The notes under the pieces: generated by a model
Databases searched by the model: none
Told to the model about the DNA's origin: nothing
What the model saw: the letters and a program-made list of their open reading frames with translations, nothing else
Position numbers and translations under genes: made by a program
Source: Propionibacterium sp.
Lineage (GTDB): Bacteria; Actinomycetota; Actinomycetes; Propionibacteriales; Propionibacteriaceae
Assembly (NCBI GenBank): GCA_012517965.1
Contig: JAAYTZ010000109.1
Span: 1 to 49,205 of the forward strand
DNA: 49,205 bases
Reading direction: 5' to 3'
Shown here: piece by piece, positions 17,771-25,581 of the stretch
Numbering within the stretch: position 1 is the first letter of the stretch
How the letters are laid out: each line of letters begins with the position of its first letter

Positions 17771-18266
17771 GTGGTCCGATTGCGTCCGTTGGACGGGCCC
17801 GATGCGCGGGTGCCGACCGAGGAATCGGGCCGGGCGTGACCGCGGCCGGCGGCGTCCGAACGTCGACGACGTCGAGCACGTGGCCGAACTCGCCGCCGCG
17901 CTGCCCACCGTGCGATCGGCGTCCTACAACGTGCACACCCCCTACCCCGGCACCGAGGAGTTGACCCTCGGCCCCGAGCAGCGGCGCGACGTCTGCGACC
18001 GCATCGCCGCCCTGATCCGGCGCGGCTACCCCATCGCCAACCTGGCGTCGGCGTTGCCCCGCATCGCCGACCTGACCGCCCCCCGGCCCTGCCCCCAGTG
18101 CGTCATCGTCGAGGAAGGCCGGCAGTGGACGTGCGGGCGGTGCGTCGAGATCCCGGGGCTGTGCGAACAGTGCGGCTTCACCTTCGCCGGAGAACTGTCG
18201 CTGCTGTTCCGCGGCAACCCGAGGGTCGTCCTGGAGGCGCTGCGCCGCTACCCCCACCTGCTGTGA
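17771..18266 (+). pseudogene. Radical-SAM family gene remnant: short 5' piece plus C-terminal third
   Basis: From about 17841 the frame encodes a recognisable C-terminal domain: SASYNVHTPYPGTEEL, a GYPI segment, then a cysteine-rich tail CPQC, CGRC and CEQCG, ending in YPHLL. This fits the C-terminus of a radical-SAM enzyme subfamily, but the SAM-cluster CxxxCxxC core is absent. Just before it, a GTG at 17771 with GAGGGGG upstream opens a 22-codon piece in another frame that stops at 17837. The simplest reading is an internal deletion of the catalytic core with a frame change. Family assignment rests on remembered motifs and needs a search. Confidence 0.55.
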
Positions 18267-18450
18267 CCGCACCCCCGCGCTCGGGCTGGCCGCTGCGGGC
18301 GACGACCTTGTTGTACGGGCAGAAGGGGCAGATCCGGGCGCAGAACGGGACGTGCACGTATGCGCCCGCAGGCCCGTCCAGGAGGCCGGCGACCCGGACG
18401 GCGTCCCGGCTGAGGCGGGGACGTCCCTCGGCCGCTCGCGCTCCACGCAT
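18267..18450 (-). pseudogene. N-terminal fragment of a HemN-like radical-SAM gene
   Basis: From the ATG at 18450 the frame reads into GAYVHVPFCARICPFCPYNK, containing the CX3CX2C cluster motif of HemN/HemW-like radical-SAM enzymes (HIPFC..C.FCPY). After about 60 residues the likeness stops, and the frame runs into the 3' end of the oppositely oriented remnant. The remaining ~300 residues of a HemN-like protein are missing. It is therefore a decayed gene. Its end is set at the junction with the other remnant and is approximate. Confidence 0.55.
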
Positions 18451-18494
18451 GCCGGCATCCTCGCACGGCCCCGGCCGGGGCCGGGGCCAGGGGG

Positions 18495-19415
18495 TCACGG
18501 CTGGGGCTGCTCGACGGTCGTCCGGGGGGTGGCATTCGCGAGGTAGACCCCCAGCATGATGACGGCGCCGCCCACCAGCTGCAGCGGGGCGAGCCGCTCG
18601 CCGAGCACCACCCCGGCCGCGATCAGGGCGGCCAGCGTCGACAGCCCGATGAACGTCGAGTAGCGGTTCGAGCCGAGGTTCGCGATCGCGACCGCCTGGC
18701 AGAAGAAGGCACCGACCGACGAGCCGATCGCGAGGTAGCAGATGCTGGTCAGCAGCTCCGGGTGGGTCACCGGCAGCGTCACCAGGTCGCCGAGACGCCC
18801 ACCGGCGGCCGCCTCCCCCACCGCCAGGGCGCTGAACGCCGCCGCCCCCACGGCCACCATCGCGAACGTCTTGTCGATGCCCGTCGTGGCGGTGTCCCGC
18901 TCGGCGAACACCGCGTACAACGAGTAGGACGCCACCGCCGCCAGCAGGAGCAGGTACCCCAGCGGGTCGAAGCCGGTGCGGACGCCGCCGGCCACGACCG
19001 TCGCCACCACGCCACCGAACGTGACCAGGATGCCGACCACCTGCCCGCGCGACGGCGGACGGCCGAGGATCAACCACGACGCGAGGAGCACCCCCACCGG
19101 GATGATCGCGACGATGATGCCGCTCTCGGACGCCGTGGTGCGCTGCACGCCCAGGGTCTCGGCGGCGTAGTACAGCAGCGGCTGGAACAGGGCCAGCAGC
19201 AGCAACGGCCGCACGCTGTCCCGGGTCAGCGTGAGCCGCACGACCCGCGCGGCGACCAGGACGCCCAGCACCGCCAGCGCGACCACGAACCGCCAGGCCA
19301 GCAGGGCGGCCGGCGTGATCAGGTCGACGGCGCCCTTGGTGAAGACGAAGCTGCAGCCGTAGAGCACCTCGGTGACGACGGCCGCGAGGACGCCGATGGC
19401 CGTCCGGGAAGTCAC
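18495..19415 (-). CDS. DMT superfamily transporter (two EamA domains)
   Basis: This 306-residue membrane protein has about ten transmembrane helices arranged as two five-helix EamA repeats. The first begins VVTEVLYGCSFVFTKGAVDL, with the typical F-x-K-x-A pattern. The second ends LGERLAPLQLVGGAVIMLGVYLAN, the usual EamA ending. Such proteins export amino acids or metabolites; the substrate is not predictable here. The GTG start at 19415 lies six bases after a TAGCCT box, with no ribosome-binding site, so it is probably leaderless. It is monocistronic with respect to the radical-SAM fragment, which follows 45 bp downstream. Confidence 0.9.
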   Translation of the reverse strand: MTSRTAIGVLAAVVTEVLYGCSFVFTKGAVDLITPAALLAWRFVVALAVLGVLVAARVVRLTLTRDSVRPLLLLALFQPLLYYAAETLGVQRTTASESGIIVAIIPVGVLLASWLILGRPPSRGQVVGILVTFGGVVATVVAGGVRTGFDPLGYLLLLAAVASYSLYAVFAERDTATTGIDKTFAMVAVGAAAFSALAVGEAAAGGRLGDLVTLPVTHPELLTSICYLAIGSSVGAFFCQAVAIANLGSNRYSTFIGLSTLAALIAAGVVLGERLAPLQLVGGAVIMLGVYLANATPRTTVEQPQP

Positions 19416-19421
19416 CCGGCC

Positions 19422-19427
19422 AGGCTA
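19422..19427 (-). promoter_or_regulatory. -10 box of a leaderless promoter (DMT transporter)
   Basis: On the minus strand TAGCCT is six bases before the GTG start, without a ribosome-binding site. Confidence 0.5.
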
Positions 19428-20009
19428 GGGCACGTACTGCTGGCTGATCGCCGTGATTGTCCCGTCCGTGACCGTCACCCAGTACGGCGTGCTACGAAGC
19501 GCCTCGCCGTGCGGACCGTCCAGCGCGGCCGTCCAGACGCCCAACGGCATCGACATGCCCTCCGGCACCAGGGCCGCGTTGACGTCCATGACGACGGTCA
19601 GGGGGGCGTCCGCGGCCACCGGCAGGGTCCGCACCCGCGGGCTGTCGTTGACGATGTAGAAATCGTTGGGCGGTGGTTCGGCGCCGTCGGCCTCGGCGGC
19701 GTCCTCGGCCTCGGGACCGGTCAGGAACAGCACGAGGTCCAGGTCGAGGACGAGCCGGCCGTCGACCTTCCGCGCGGCCTTCACGAACGCCGCGTGCCGT
19801 TGGGCGTCCACCCAGGGGGTGGCGGTGGGGCCGGGGGTCCCCGGCGCCCCCGGCGTGGCCGTCGTCGGCGCCGACGTCGAGGGGACGGTCGTGGCGGTGA
19901 CGGACGCCGTGGGGCCGCCCGTGGGGGTCGGCGTCGGGGACGCCGTCGGGGTGGGCGCGCAGCCCGCGAGCGCCAGACAGCAGGCCAGCGCGACGAGTCG
20001 GTGAGCCAT
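19425..20009 (-). CDS. Secreted lipoprotein of unknown function
   Basis: This 194-residue protein has a lipoprotein signal (MAHRLVALACCLALAGC, the modified Cys being residue 17). A Thr/Pro/Ser-rich spacer of about 50 residues follows, then a globular domain of about 120 residues. That domain has a strand-like LVLDLDLVLFLTG, an acidic AEDAAEADGAE loop, NDFYIVNDS and a C-terminal PYWVTVTDGTITAISQQYVP. I do not recognise the fold. The ATG at 20009 has GGAG six bases upstream. The stop lies inside the promoter region of the downstream transporter. Confidence 0.8.
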   Translation of the reverse strand: MAHRLVALACCLALAGCAPTPTASPTPTPTGGPTASVTATTVPSTSAPTTATPGAPGTPGPTATPWVDAQRHAAFVKAARKVDGRLVLDLDLVLFLTGPEAEDAAEADGAEPPPNDFYIVNDSPRVRTLPVAADAPLTVVMDVNAALVPEGMSMPLGVWTAALDGPHGEALRSTPYWVTVTDGTITAISQQYVP

Positions 20010-20078
20010 CGCAGCTCCTCTCACGATGGGCCCAGTCCACCGGCGGCCGGGGCCGGTGTCAACGCCCCCCGCCGAGCC

Positions 20079-20843
20079 TCAGAGCCGGACGGGGATCCCG
20101 CGGCCGGCCAGGAACTCCTTGACCTGCCGGACGCTGAACGTGCGGAAGTGGAACACCGACGCGGCCAGCACGGCGTCCGCGCCGCCCTGCTCGACGGCCT
20201 CGGCGAAGTGCTCGAGCGTCCCGGCGCCGCCGGAGGCGATGACGGGGACCGTGACGGCGTCCGCGATCGCCCGGGTGAACGGGAGGTCGTACCCGGCGAG
20301 CGTCCCGTCGCCGTCCATGCTCGTCGGCAGGACCGCACCCACCCCCAGCTCCTCGCAGCGGCGGGCCCACTCGACGCAGTCCAGCCCGGTGCCGCGCTGG
20401 CCGCCGGCGACCACGACCTCGAAGCCCGACGGCAGGTCGGCGTTGCGGCGTCCGTCGATGGCGACCACGAGCCGCTCGGGGCCGAACGCGGCAGCGCCCT
20501 CGGCGAGCAGTTCCGGACGCCGCACCGCCGCGCTGTTCACCGACACCTTGGCGACGCCGACCTCGAACAGGGCCGCCATGTCGGCGACCGAGCCGATGCC
20601 ACCGCCGACGGTCAGCGGGATGTCGATGACGGCCGCCACGTTGCGGGCCCACTCCAGGCGGGTGGCCCGGCCCTCCACGGTGGCGGCGATGTCGAGCATC
20701 GCCAGCTCGTCGGCGCCGGCCTCGGAGTAGAAGCGGGCGTTCTCGACGGGGTCCCCGGCGTCGCGCAACTCCACGAAGTGCACGCCCTTCACCACCCGCC
20801 CGTCCTTCATGTCCAGGCACGGGATCACCTTCACCGGCTCCAT
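20079..20843 (-). CDS. hisF: Imidazole glycerol phosphate synthase cyclase subunit HisF
   Basis: HisF joins ammonia delivered by HisH to PRFAR in histidine and purine biosynthesis. The 254-residue TIM barrel has catalytic D11 in CLDMKDGRVVKG and D130 in VAIDGRRN. The phosphate-binding ends LTVGGGIGS and VIASGGAGTLEH are intact, as is the C-terminal FHFRTFSVRQVKEFL. The ATG at 20843 has GGAGG six bases upstream. It stands apart from other his genes in this window, so HisH must be encoded elsewhere. Confidence 0.95.
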   Translation of the reverse strand: MEPVKVIPCLDMKDGRVVKGVHFVELRDAGDPVENARFYSEAGADELAMLDIAATVEGRATRLEWARNVAAVIDIPLTVGGGIGSVADMAALFEVGVAKVSVNSAAVRRPELLAEGAAAFGPERLVVAIDGRRNADLPSGFEVVVAGGQRGTGLDCVEWARRCEELGVGAVLPTSMDGDGTLAGYDLPFTRAIADAVTVPVIASGGAGTLEHFAEAVEQGGADAVLAASVFHFRTFSVRQVKEFLAGRGIPVRL

Positions 20844-20901
20844 GGGGCCTCCTCTCGATCGCAGGGACACGTTAGCGACCGGCGGCCCGCCGGCCGCGCA
20901 G

Positions 20902-20946
20902 CTGTGCAATGCCGGACGCCCAAAAGGGGCCTCCGGCCTTGCACAG
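20902..20946. promoter_or_regulatory. Long imperfect inverted repeat between divergent hisF and the aminotransferase gene
   Basis: ctgtgcaatgccgga (20902-20916) pairs with tccggccttgcacag (20932-20946) with a single mismatch. The 15-bp centre itself folds (gccc-aaaa-gggg). It ends 13 bp before the -10 box of the aminotransferase gene. Position between two divergent starts favours an operator, but a transcribed hairpin is possible. Confidence 0.5.
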
Positions 20947-20959
20947 ATCGCCGGATGGC

Positions 20960-20965
20960 TACCGT
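20960..20965 (+). promoter_or_regulatory. -10 box of a leaderless promoter (aminotransferase)
   Basis: TACCGT is six bases before GTG 20972, with no ribosome-binding site between. Confidence 0.5.
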
Positions 20966-20971
20966 GGGCGG

Positions 20972-22198
20972 GTGAGCAACTCCGTCGACGCGTCCGGCCC
21001 GTGGCTGGACGCCGCCCGCGCCGCCGGCCTGGTGGACGCCGCCGGCGCGGTGCGTCCCAACATCTTCGCCGAGATGAGCGCGATCGCCGTGCGCACCGGC
21101 GCCGTGAACCTCGGCCAGGGATTCCCCGACTACGCCGGCCCGCAGGACGTGCTGGACGCCGCCGCCGCGGCCGTCCTCGCCGGCCGCAACCAGTACCCGC
21201 CCGGCCGAGGCGTGCCCGAACTGGTCGACGCGATCGCCGAGCATCACCGGCGCTTCTACGGCCTCGAAGTGGACCCCGCCACCGAGGTGTGCGTCACCGC
21301 GGGCGCCACCGAGGCGCTCGCCGCGATCATCCTGGGCCTGGTGCGTCCCGGCGACGAGGTCGTCTGCTTCGAGCCCTACTACGACGCCTACGCCGCCGAC
21401 ATCGCCCGCGCCGGGGGCGTCCAGGTCAATGTGCCGCTGCGCTGGCGGGCCTCCGGGGCCGGCGGGCCGGCCGGGTTCGGGCTCGACCACGCCGACCTGC
21501 GCGCCGCCGTCACCGACCGCACCCGGATGATCATCGTCAACACCCCGCACAACCCGACCGGGATGGTGTTCGACGTCGCCACCCTGAGCCTGGTCGCCTC
21601 CCTCGCCGCGCAGCACGACGCGATCCTCGTCGCCGACGAGGTGTACGAGCATCTGACGTTCGGGGTCCCCCACCGGCCCGTCGCCACCTTCCCCGGGGCC
21701 GCCGACCGCACGCTGCTGATCGGGTCCGGCGGCAAGACGTTCTCGGTGACCGGCTGGAAGATCGGCTGGGTCACCGGCCCCGCCCCCCTGGTGGACGCCG
21801 TGTTCGGCATGAAGCAGTGGCTCAGCTACGTCAACGGCGCGCCGTTGCAGCCCGCGATCGCCGCCGGGCTGGCCCTGCCCGACCGGGTCTACGACGCCAT
21901 CGCCGCCGACCTGCGCGACCGCCGCGACCTGCTGTGCGGCGCCCTCACCGAGGTCGGCTTCGCCGTGGCCGAGCCCGACGCCGGCTACTTCGTCATCGCG
22001 GACGCCGCACCGCTCGGCGTCGCCGACGGGGAGGCCTTCTGCCGGGCGCTCCCCGAGCGCTGCGGCGTGGTGGCGATCCCGGTGTCGTCGTTCTGCTCCC
22101 CGGGCCGCCAGGACGTCCGGTCGCTGGTGCGCTTCGCCTACTGCAAGAACGACGCCACCCTCGCCGAGGCCGTCCGCCGGCTCCGCACGCTCACCTGA
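20972..22198 (+). CDS. PLP-dependent class I/II aminotransferase, DapC-like
   Basis: This 408-residue fold-type I aminotransferase has the internal-aldimine lysine at K255 in SGGKTFSVTGWKIGW, and N/D ligands in NTPHNPTG and ADEVYEHL. The N-terminus FAEMSAIAVRTGAVNLGQGFPD and the C-terminal YFVIAD..CGVVAIPVSSFC closely follow the mycobacterial Rv0858c (DapC, N-succinyldiaminopimelate aminotransferase) group. Kynurenine- and methionine-aminotransferases belong to the same clade, so the exact substrate is uncertain. The GTG at 20972 is chosen over upstream starts because a TACCGT box precedes it by six bases. Expected cofactor is pyridoxal phosphate, location cytoplasm. Confidence 0.88.
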   Translation: MSNSVDASGPWLDAARAAGLVDAAGAVRPNIFAEMSAIAVRTGAVNLGQGFPDYAGPQDVLDAAAAAVLAGRNQYPPGRGVPELVDAIAEHHRRFYGLEVDPATEVCVTAGATEALAAIILGLVRPGDEVVCFEPYYDAYAADIARAGGVQVNVPLRWRASGAGGPAGFGLDHADLRAAVTDRTRMIIVNTPHNPTGMVFDVATLSLVASLAAQHDAILVADEVYEHLTFGVPHRPVATFPGAADRTLLIGSGGKTFSVTGWKIGWVTGPAPLVDAVFGMKQWLSYVNGAPLQPAIAAGLALPDRVYDAIAADLRDRRDLLCGALTEVGFAVAEPDAGYFVIADAAPLGVADGEAFCRALPERCGVVAIPVSSFCSPGRQDVRSLVRFAYCKNDATLAEAVRRLRTLT

Positions 22199-22219
22199 GG
22201 CCGCGTCGCGGCCCCGAGG

Positions 22220-23083
22220 TCAGTGGGTGACCCCGTGCGGGTCGATCGCGGGCCGGCCGCCGGGCTCGGGCCCGGTCGCCGCCGGTCGCTCGGTGGCCGC
22301 GTACTGCGACCACGAACCGGGGTAGAGCCTGCCGCGGCCGAGGCCCGCGTGCTCCAGGGCGATCAGGTTGTGGCAGGCGTTGACCCCCGAGCCGCAGTAG
22401 CAGACGACGTCGGTGGCGTCCGTGACGCCGAGGGCTGCGAAACGCCGCCGCAACTCGGCCGGGCTGCGGAACGTCTTGTCGGGGTTCAGGTTGTCGCCGA
22501 AGAACGCGCTGAGCGCCCCCGGGATGTGCCCGGCGCGGGCGTCGACCGGTTCGGTCTCCCCGCGGTAGCGCTCGGGGGCGCGGGCGTCCAGGACGAGCGG
22601 GGCCGTGCAGGCATCGTCGATCGTCGCCAGGTCGGCGGGGGCCCACGGGCGGGCCGTGAAGTCGCCACGCGCCGGGGCGTCCTCGGGCCCCTCGGCCAAG
22701 GGTCCCCGCCAGGCGGCGAGGCCGCCGTCCAGCACGGCGGCGTCCACGCCCAGCGCCCGCAGCAGCCAGACCAGCCTGCCGGCGACGGCGCCGCCGGCAT
22801 CGTCGTAGCCGACGACCACCGAGTCGTCGGAGATGCCCGCCGCACGCATGCCCTCGGCGAACACCTCCGGGGCCGGCAGCGGATGCCGGCCGCCCTCGAC
22901 GGATGCCGGCGCCGCCAGGTGGGCGTCCAGGTCGACGAACACCGCACCCGGCAGGTGACCGGACAGGTAGGCGGTGCGGCCGTCACGGCCGTCCAGGTAC
23001 CAGCGGACGTCGCAGAGGACGACCTCGGGGTGGTCCGCCAGCCAGGCGGCGTCGACGACGACGGGCATCCGGGGAGCAGTCAC
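22220..23083 (-). CDS. sseA: Thiosulfate/3-mercaptopyruvate sulfurtransferase (two rhodanese domains)
   Basis: This 287-residue protein has two rhodanese domains. The N-terminal one is catalytically silent (CDVRWYLDGRDGRTAYLSGHLPGAVFVDLD). The C-terminal one carries the active-site loop C230-GSGVNA, which resembles the CGSGVTA loop of 3-mercaptopyruvate sulfurtransferases more than the CRKG loop of thiosulfate rhodaneses. Expected role: sulfur transfer to cyanide or thiols, cytoplasmic. The GTG at 23083 lies six bases after TACAGT and has no ribosome-binding site, so a leaderless message is likely. A strong hairpin separates it from the upstream lyase gene. Confidence 0.9.
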   Translation of the reverse strand: MTAPRMPVVVDAAWLADHPEVVLCDVRWYLDGRDGRTAYLSGHLPGAVFVDLDAHLAAPASVEGGRHPLPAPEVFAEGMRAAGISDDSVVVGYDDAGGAVAGRLVWLLRALGVDAAVLDGGLAAWRGPLAEGPEDAPARGDFTARPWAPADLATIDDACTAPLVLDARAPERYRGETEPVDARAGHIPGALSAFFGDNLNPDKTFRSPAELRRRFAALGVTDATDVVCYCGSGVNACHNLIALEHAGLGRGRLYPGSWSQYAATERPAATGPEPGGRPAIDPHGVTH

Positions 23084-23089
23084 CCGCCC

Positions 23090-23095
23090 ACTGTA
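23090..23095 (-). promoter_or_regulatory. -10 box of a leaderless promoter (sulfurtransferase)
   Basis: On the minus strand TACAGT is six bases before the GTG start, with no ribosome-binding site. Confidence 0.5.
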
Positions 23096-23133
23096 GCGAG
23101 GCGGCTCCGCCCCCCTGATCGGTGGCTCGCTCG

Positions 23134-23183
23134 ACAGTGCAGTAGATCCGGTGGGGCAGACGCCCCCGCATCTACTGCACTGT
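23134..23183 (-). terminator. Large hairpin after the tryptophanase-family gene
   Basis: Perfect 14-bp arms (acagtgcagtagat and atctactgcactgt) flank a 22-base GC-rich centre that partly pairs (gtgggg with ccccc). It begins 44 bp after the lyase stop. It has no U-tract. The arms are AT-richer than the surroundings, which hints at a dispersed repeat element rather than a plain terminator. Confidence 0.55.
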
Positions 23184-23226
23184 TCGCGGGCGGGCCCCGG
23201 AGGCCGACCTCAGAGGCCCGTTCGGC

Positions 23227-24675
23227 TCAGAGCGAGTCGCCGAAGTCCGCGCGGAACTTCGCGACGAGCTGGTTCGGCCAGTCGGTGAGCGGCGCGAGGC
23301 GGCCGAAGAAGAACCGCAGGATCTCCGGCTCCTCGACGAACTTCAGGCCGCCGATGATCCGCCGGTTCTGGTACAGCCAGTCGAGGCGGTCGATGGCGTA
23401 GTTGACCTGCGAGAGCGTGAACACGCGCCGCGGCATCGCGAGCCGGACGAGTTCCATGTGGGCCATCGGCTCCGAGCCGTCGGCGTTGCGCTGCTCGGAC
23501 ATCGTGCCGCGCTCCATCCCCCGGACGCCGGAGGCCACGAACACCGCGGACGCCAGCGCGGCGGCCGGGTACTCGGTCTGGGGCAGGTGGTCGAGGAACC
23601 GGCGGGCGTCCACGTGCGCGCCCAAGCCGCCGGGCGGCGTGACCACCGGGACGCCGCGACGCTCGAGCTCGCGCACCATGTAGTCGATGAAGATCGGGCC
23701 CTGGTTGATCATGTCGAAGTCGAGGGTCTCGTCGAGGCCGACGGTGATGGCCTCCATCTCCCGGACGCTCATGCCGCCATAGGTGAGGAAACCCTCGTAG
23801 AGCGGCACGAGTTCACGCAGCTTCTGGTACATCGCGGTGTCGCGCACGCAGATGCCACCGCCGCGACCGAAGCCCACCTTGCGCGCGGAGAAGTAGATGA
23901 TGTCGAACGGGTCGCACATCGCCCGCATGATCGCGCCGATCTCCAGGTCCGCGCAGCGCGGCTCCCGGACCTTCGCGAAGTACAGGTTGTCGGCGATCAG
24001 CGAGGCGTCCATGACCGACGGGATGCCGTGGGTGCGGCAGACCTCGCAGACCTCCTCCATGTTCGACAGCGACACCGGCTGGCCGCCGATGAGGTTGGTG
24101 CCGGCCTCGATGCGGACGTACGCGATGGCGTCCGCGCCCTTCTCGGCGATCAGCTGCCGCAGCGCGTCCACGTCCAGATCGCCCTTGAACGGCAGGTCGC
24201 TGGTGACCTCCAGCCCCTCGGGCTTGATGAGCTCGAGCACCTCGCCACCGTTGGCGACGACGTGCGCCTTCGAGGTCGTGAAGTGGTAGTTCATCGGCAC
24301 GTAGGTGCCCGGCCGCACCAGCACCGACGACAGGATGTTCTCGGCGGCGCGGCCCTGGTGCGTGGGCAGGAAGTAGGGCGTGCCGAAGATCTCGGAGACC
24401 TTCTCGTGCAGCCGGGTGAACGTCGCGGAGCCGGCGTACGCATCGTCGGCCCGGAACATGGCCGCCTGCTGCTCCTGGCTCATGGCGTTCACGCCCGAGT
24501 CGGTCAGCATGTCGAGGAACACGTCCGCGTTCTGCAGCAGGAAGGTGTTGTGGCCGGCGGCCTCCATCGCCTTCAGGCGGTCCTCGATGGGCAACAGGGT
24601 CAGCTTCTGGATGATCCTGACCTTGTGCATCTCGACCGGGTACTGCTCCCCGCCGTAGAACTTCACATTCGACAT
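23227..24675 (-). CDS. Tryptophanase/tyrosine phenol-lyase family beta-eliminating lyase
   Basis: This 482-residue PLP enzyme has the family hallmarks LLTDSG-like DMLTDSGVNAMS, THQGRAAENI (residues 105-114), GGQPVSLSNM, D223 in VMDASLIADN and the cofactor lysine K266 in SARKVGFGRGG. Members cleave tryptophan or tyrosine to indole or phenol, pyruvate and ammonia. In E. coli TnaA the stretch after D223 is DSARFAEN, where Arg226 touches the cofactor; here it is DASLIADN, with leucine in its place. Segment FTTSKAH resembles tyrosine phenol-lyase more than tryptophanase. The substrate is therefore uncertain. AAGGAG lies about nine bases before the ATG. The DprE1-DprE2 pair is upstream on the same strand. 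Confidence 0.85.
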   Translation of the reverse strand: MSNVKFYGGEQYPVEMHKVRIIQKLTLLPIEDRLKAMEAAGHNTFLLQNADVFLDMLTDSGVNAMSQEQQAAMFRADDAYAGSATFTRLHEKVSEIFGTPYFLPTHQGRAAENILSSVLVRPGTYVPMNYHFTTSKAHVVANGGEVLELIKPEGLEVTSDLPFKGDLDVDALRQLIAEKGADAIAYVRIEAGTNLIGGQPVSLSNMEEVCEVCRTHGIPSVMDASLIADNLYFAKVREPRCADLEIGAIMRAMCDPFDIIYFSARKVGFGRGGGICVRDTAMYQKLRELVPLYEGFLTYGGMSVREMEAITVGLDETLDFDMINQGPIFIDYMVRELERRGVPVVTPPGGLGAHVDARRFLDHLPQTEYPAAALASAVFVASGVRGMERGTMSEQRNADGSEPMAHMELVRLAMPRRVFTLSQVNYAIDRLDWLYQNRRIIGGLKFVEEPEILRFFFGRLAPLTDWPNQLVAKFRADFGDSL

Positions 24676-24800
24676 TCGCCCATCTCCTTCGACGCCTGGC
24701 GCGAGCGTCGCGATCCTTGCACCGCGATCGCCCGCCGGGCGCCGATTCCGGACGCCGAGACGCGGCCCGGTCGCGTTGTCGTCCTGGGTCGGGCTCGGGG

Positions 24801-25559
24801 CTAGATCGGCAGCCTGCGGAAGATCGGACCGGGGATGTGGCGCAGCGCCAGCATGACCAGTTCGAACGCCGGGGGCGCCCAGACGACGGTCTTGCCCTGG
24901 CGGACGCCGTCGTAGACCAGCTTGGCCACGTCCTGGGGGTCGACGGTGAGCGGCGCCTCCTTGACGCCCGCGGACATCCGGGTGCGCACCTGCCCCGGCC
25001 GCACGACCAGCACCCGCACGCCGGCCGGCGCCAGGGCCTGGCCCAGGTTGGTGTAGAAGCCGTCCAGCCCGGCCTTGGTGGCGCCGTAGATGAAGTTCGA
25101 GCGGCGCACCTTCTGCCCGGCGGCCGAGCTCATCGCGACGATCCAGCCGTGGCCCTGGGCGGACATCCGCTGTCCCAGCAGGACGCCCACGCTCACCGCG
25201 CCGGTGAAGTTCACGTTCGCGGCGGCGACGGCCCGGGCCTGGTCCTGCCAGAGCGCCTCCTGATCGCCCAGGACGCCGAAGGCGACGATGGCCAGGTCGA
25301 CGTCGCCGTCGGCCCAGGCGTCGGCCAGGACGGTCTCGTGGGTCTCGGGACGCGCGGCGTCGAACTCCAGAACGCGGACGCCGCGGGCGCGGCCAGCCAG
25401 CCGCGCGACCGCACCCTCGGCGTCCGGGTCGCCGGGCCGGCAGGCCAGGATCACGTCGGCGCGGACGTGGGCCAGGTACTCGTCGACGATCGCGAGCCCG
25501 ATCTCCGAGGTGCCCCCGAGCAACAGGATCCGCTGCGGGTCTCCGACGGCGTTGAGCAT
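24801..25559 (-). CDS. dprE2: Decaprenylphosphoryl-2-keto-ribose reductase DprE2
   Basis: DprE2 reduces the 2-keto intermediate made by DprE1, giving decaprenyl-phosphoryl-arabinose, the arabinan donor. The 252-residue short-chain dehydrogenase has the cofactor motif [12 protein letters not shown] (about 15-26). The catalytic Ser is in [14 protein letters not shown] and the Y-x-x-x-K pair is in [12 protein letters not shown]. The segments [23 protein letters not shown] and IFRRLPI are the same as in mycobacterial DprE2. The ATG at 25559 has a GAGGAGAAG site upstream. It follows dprE1 by 22 bp, the M. tuberculosis order. Confidence 0.93.
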   Translation of the reverse strand: MLNAVGDPQRILLLGGTSEIGLAIVDEYLAHVRADVILACRPGDPDAEGAVARLAGRARGVRVLEFDAARPETHETVLADAWADGDVDLAIVAFGVLGDQEALWQDQARAVAAANVNFTGAVSVGVLLGQRMSAQGHGWIVAMSSAAGQKVRRSNFIYGATKAGLDGFYTNLGQALAPAGVRVLVVRPGQVRTRMSAGVKEAPLTVDPQDVAKLVYDGVRQGKTVVWAPPAFELVMLALRHIPGPIFRRLPI

Positions 25560-25581
25560 GGCTTCTCCTCGGGTCACAGAA

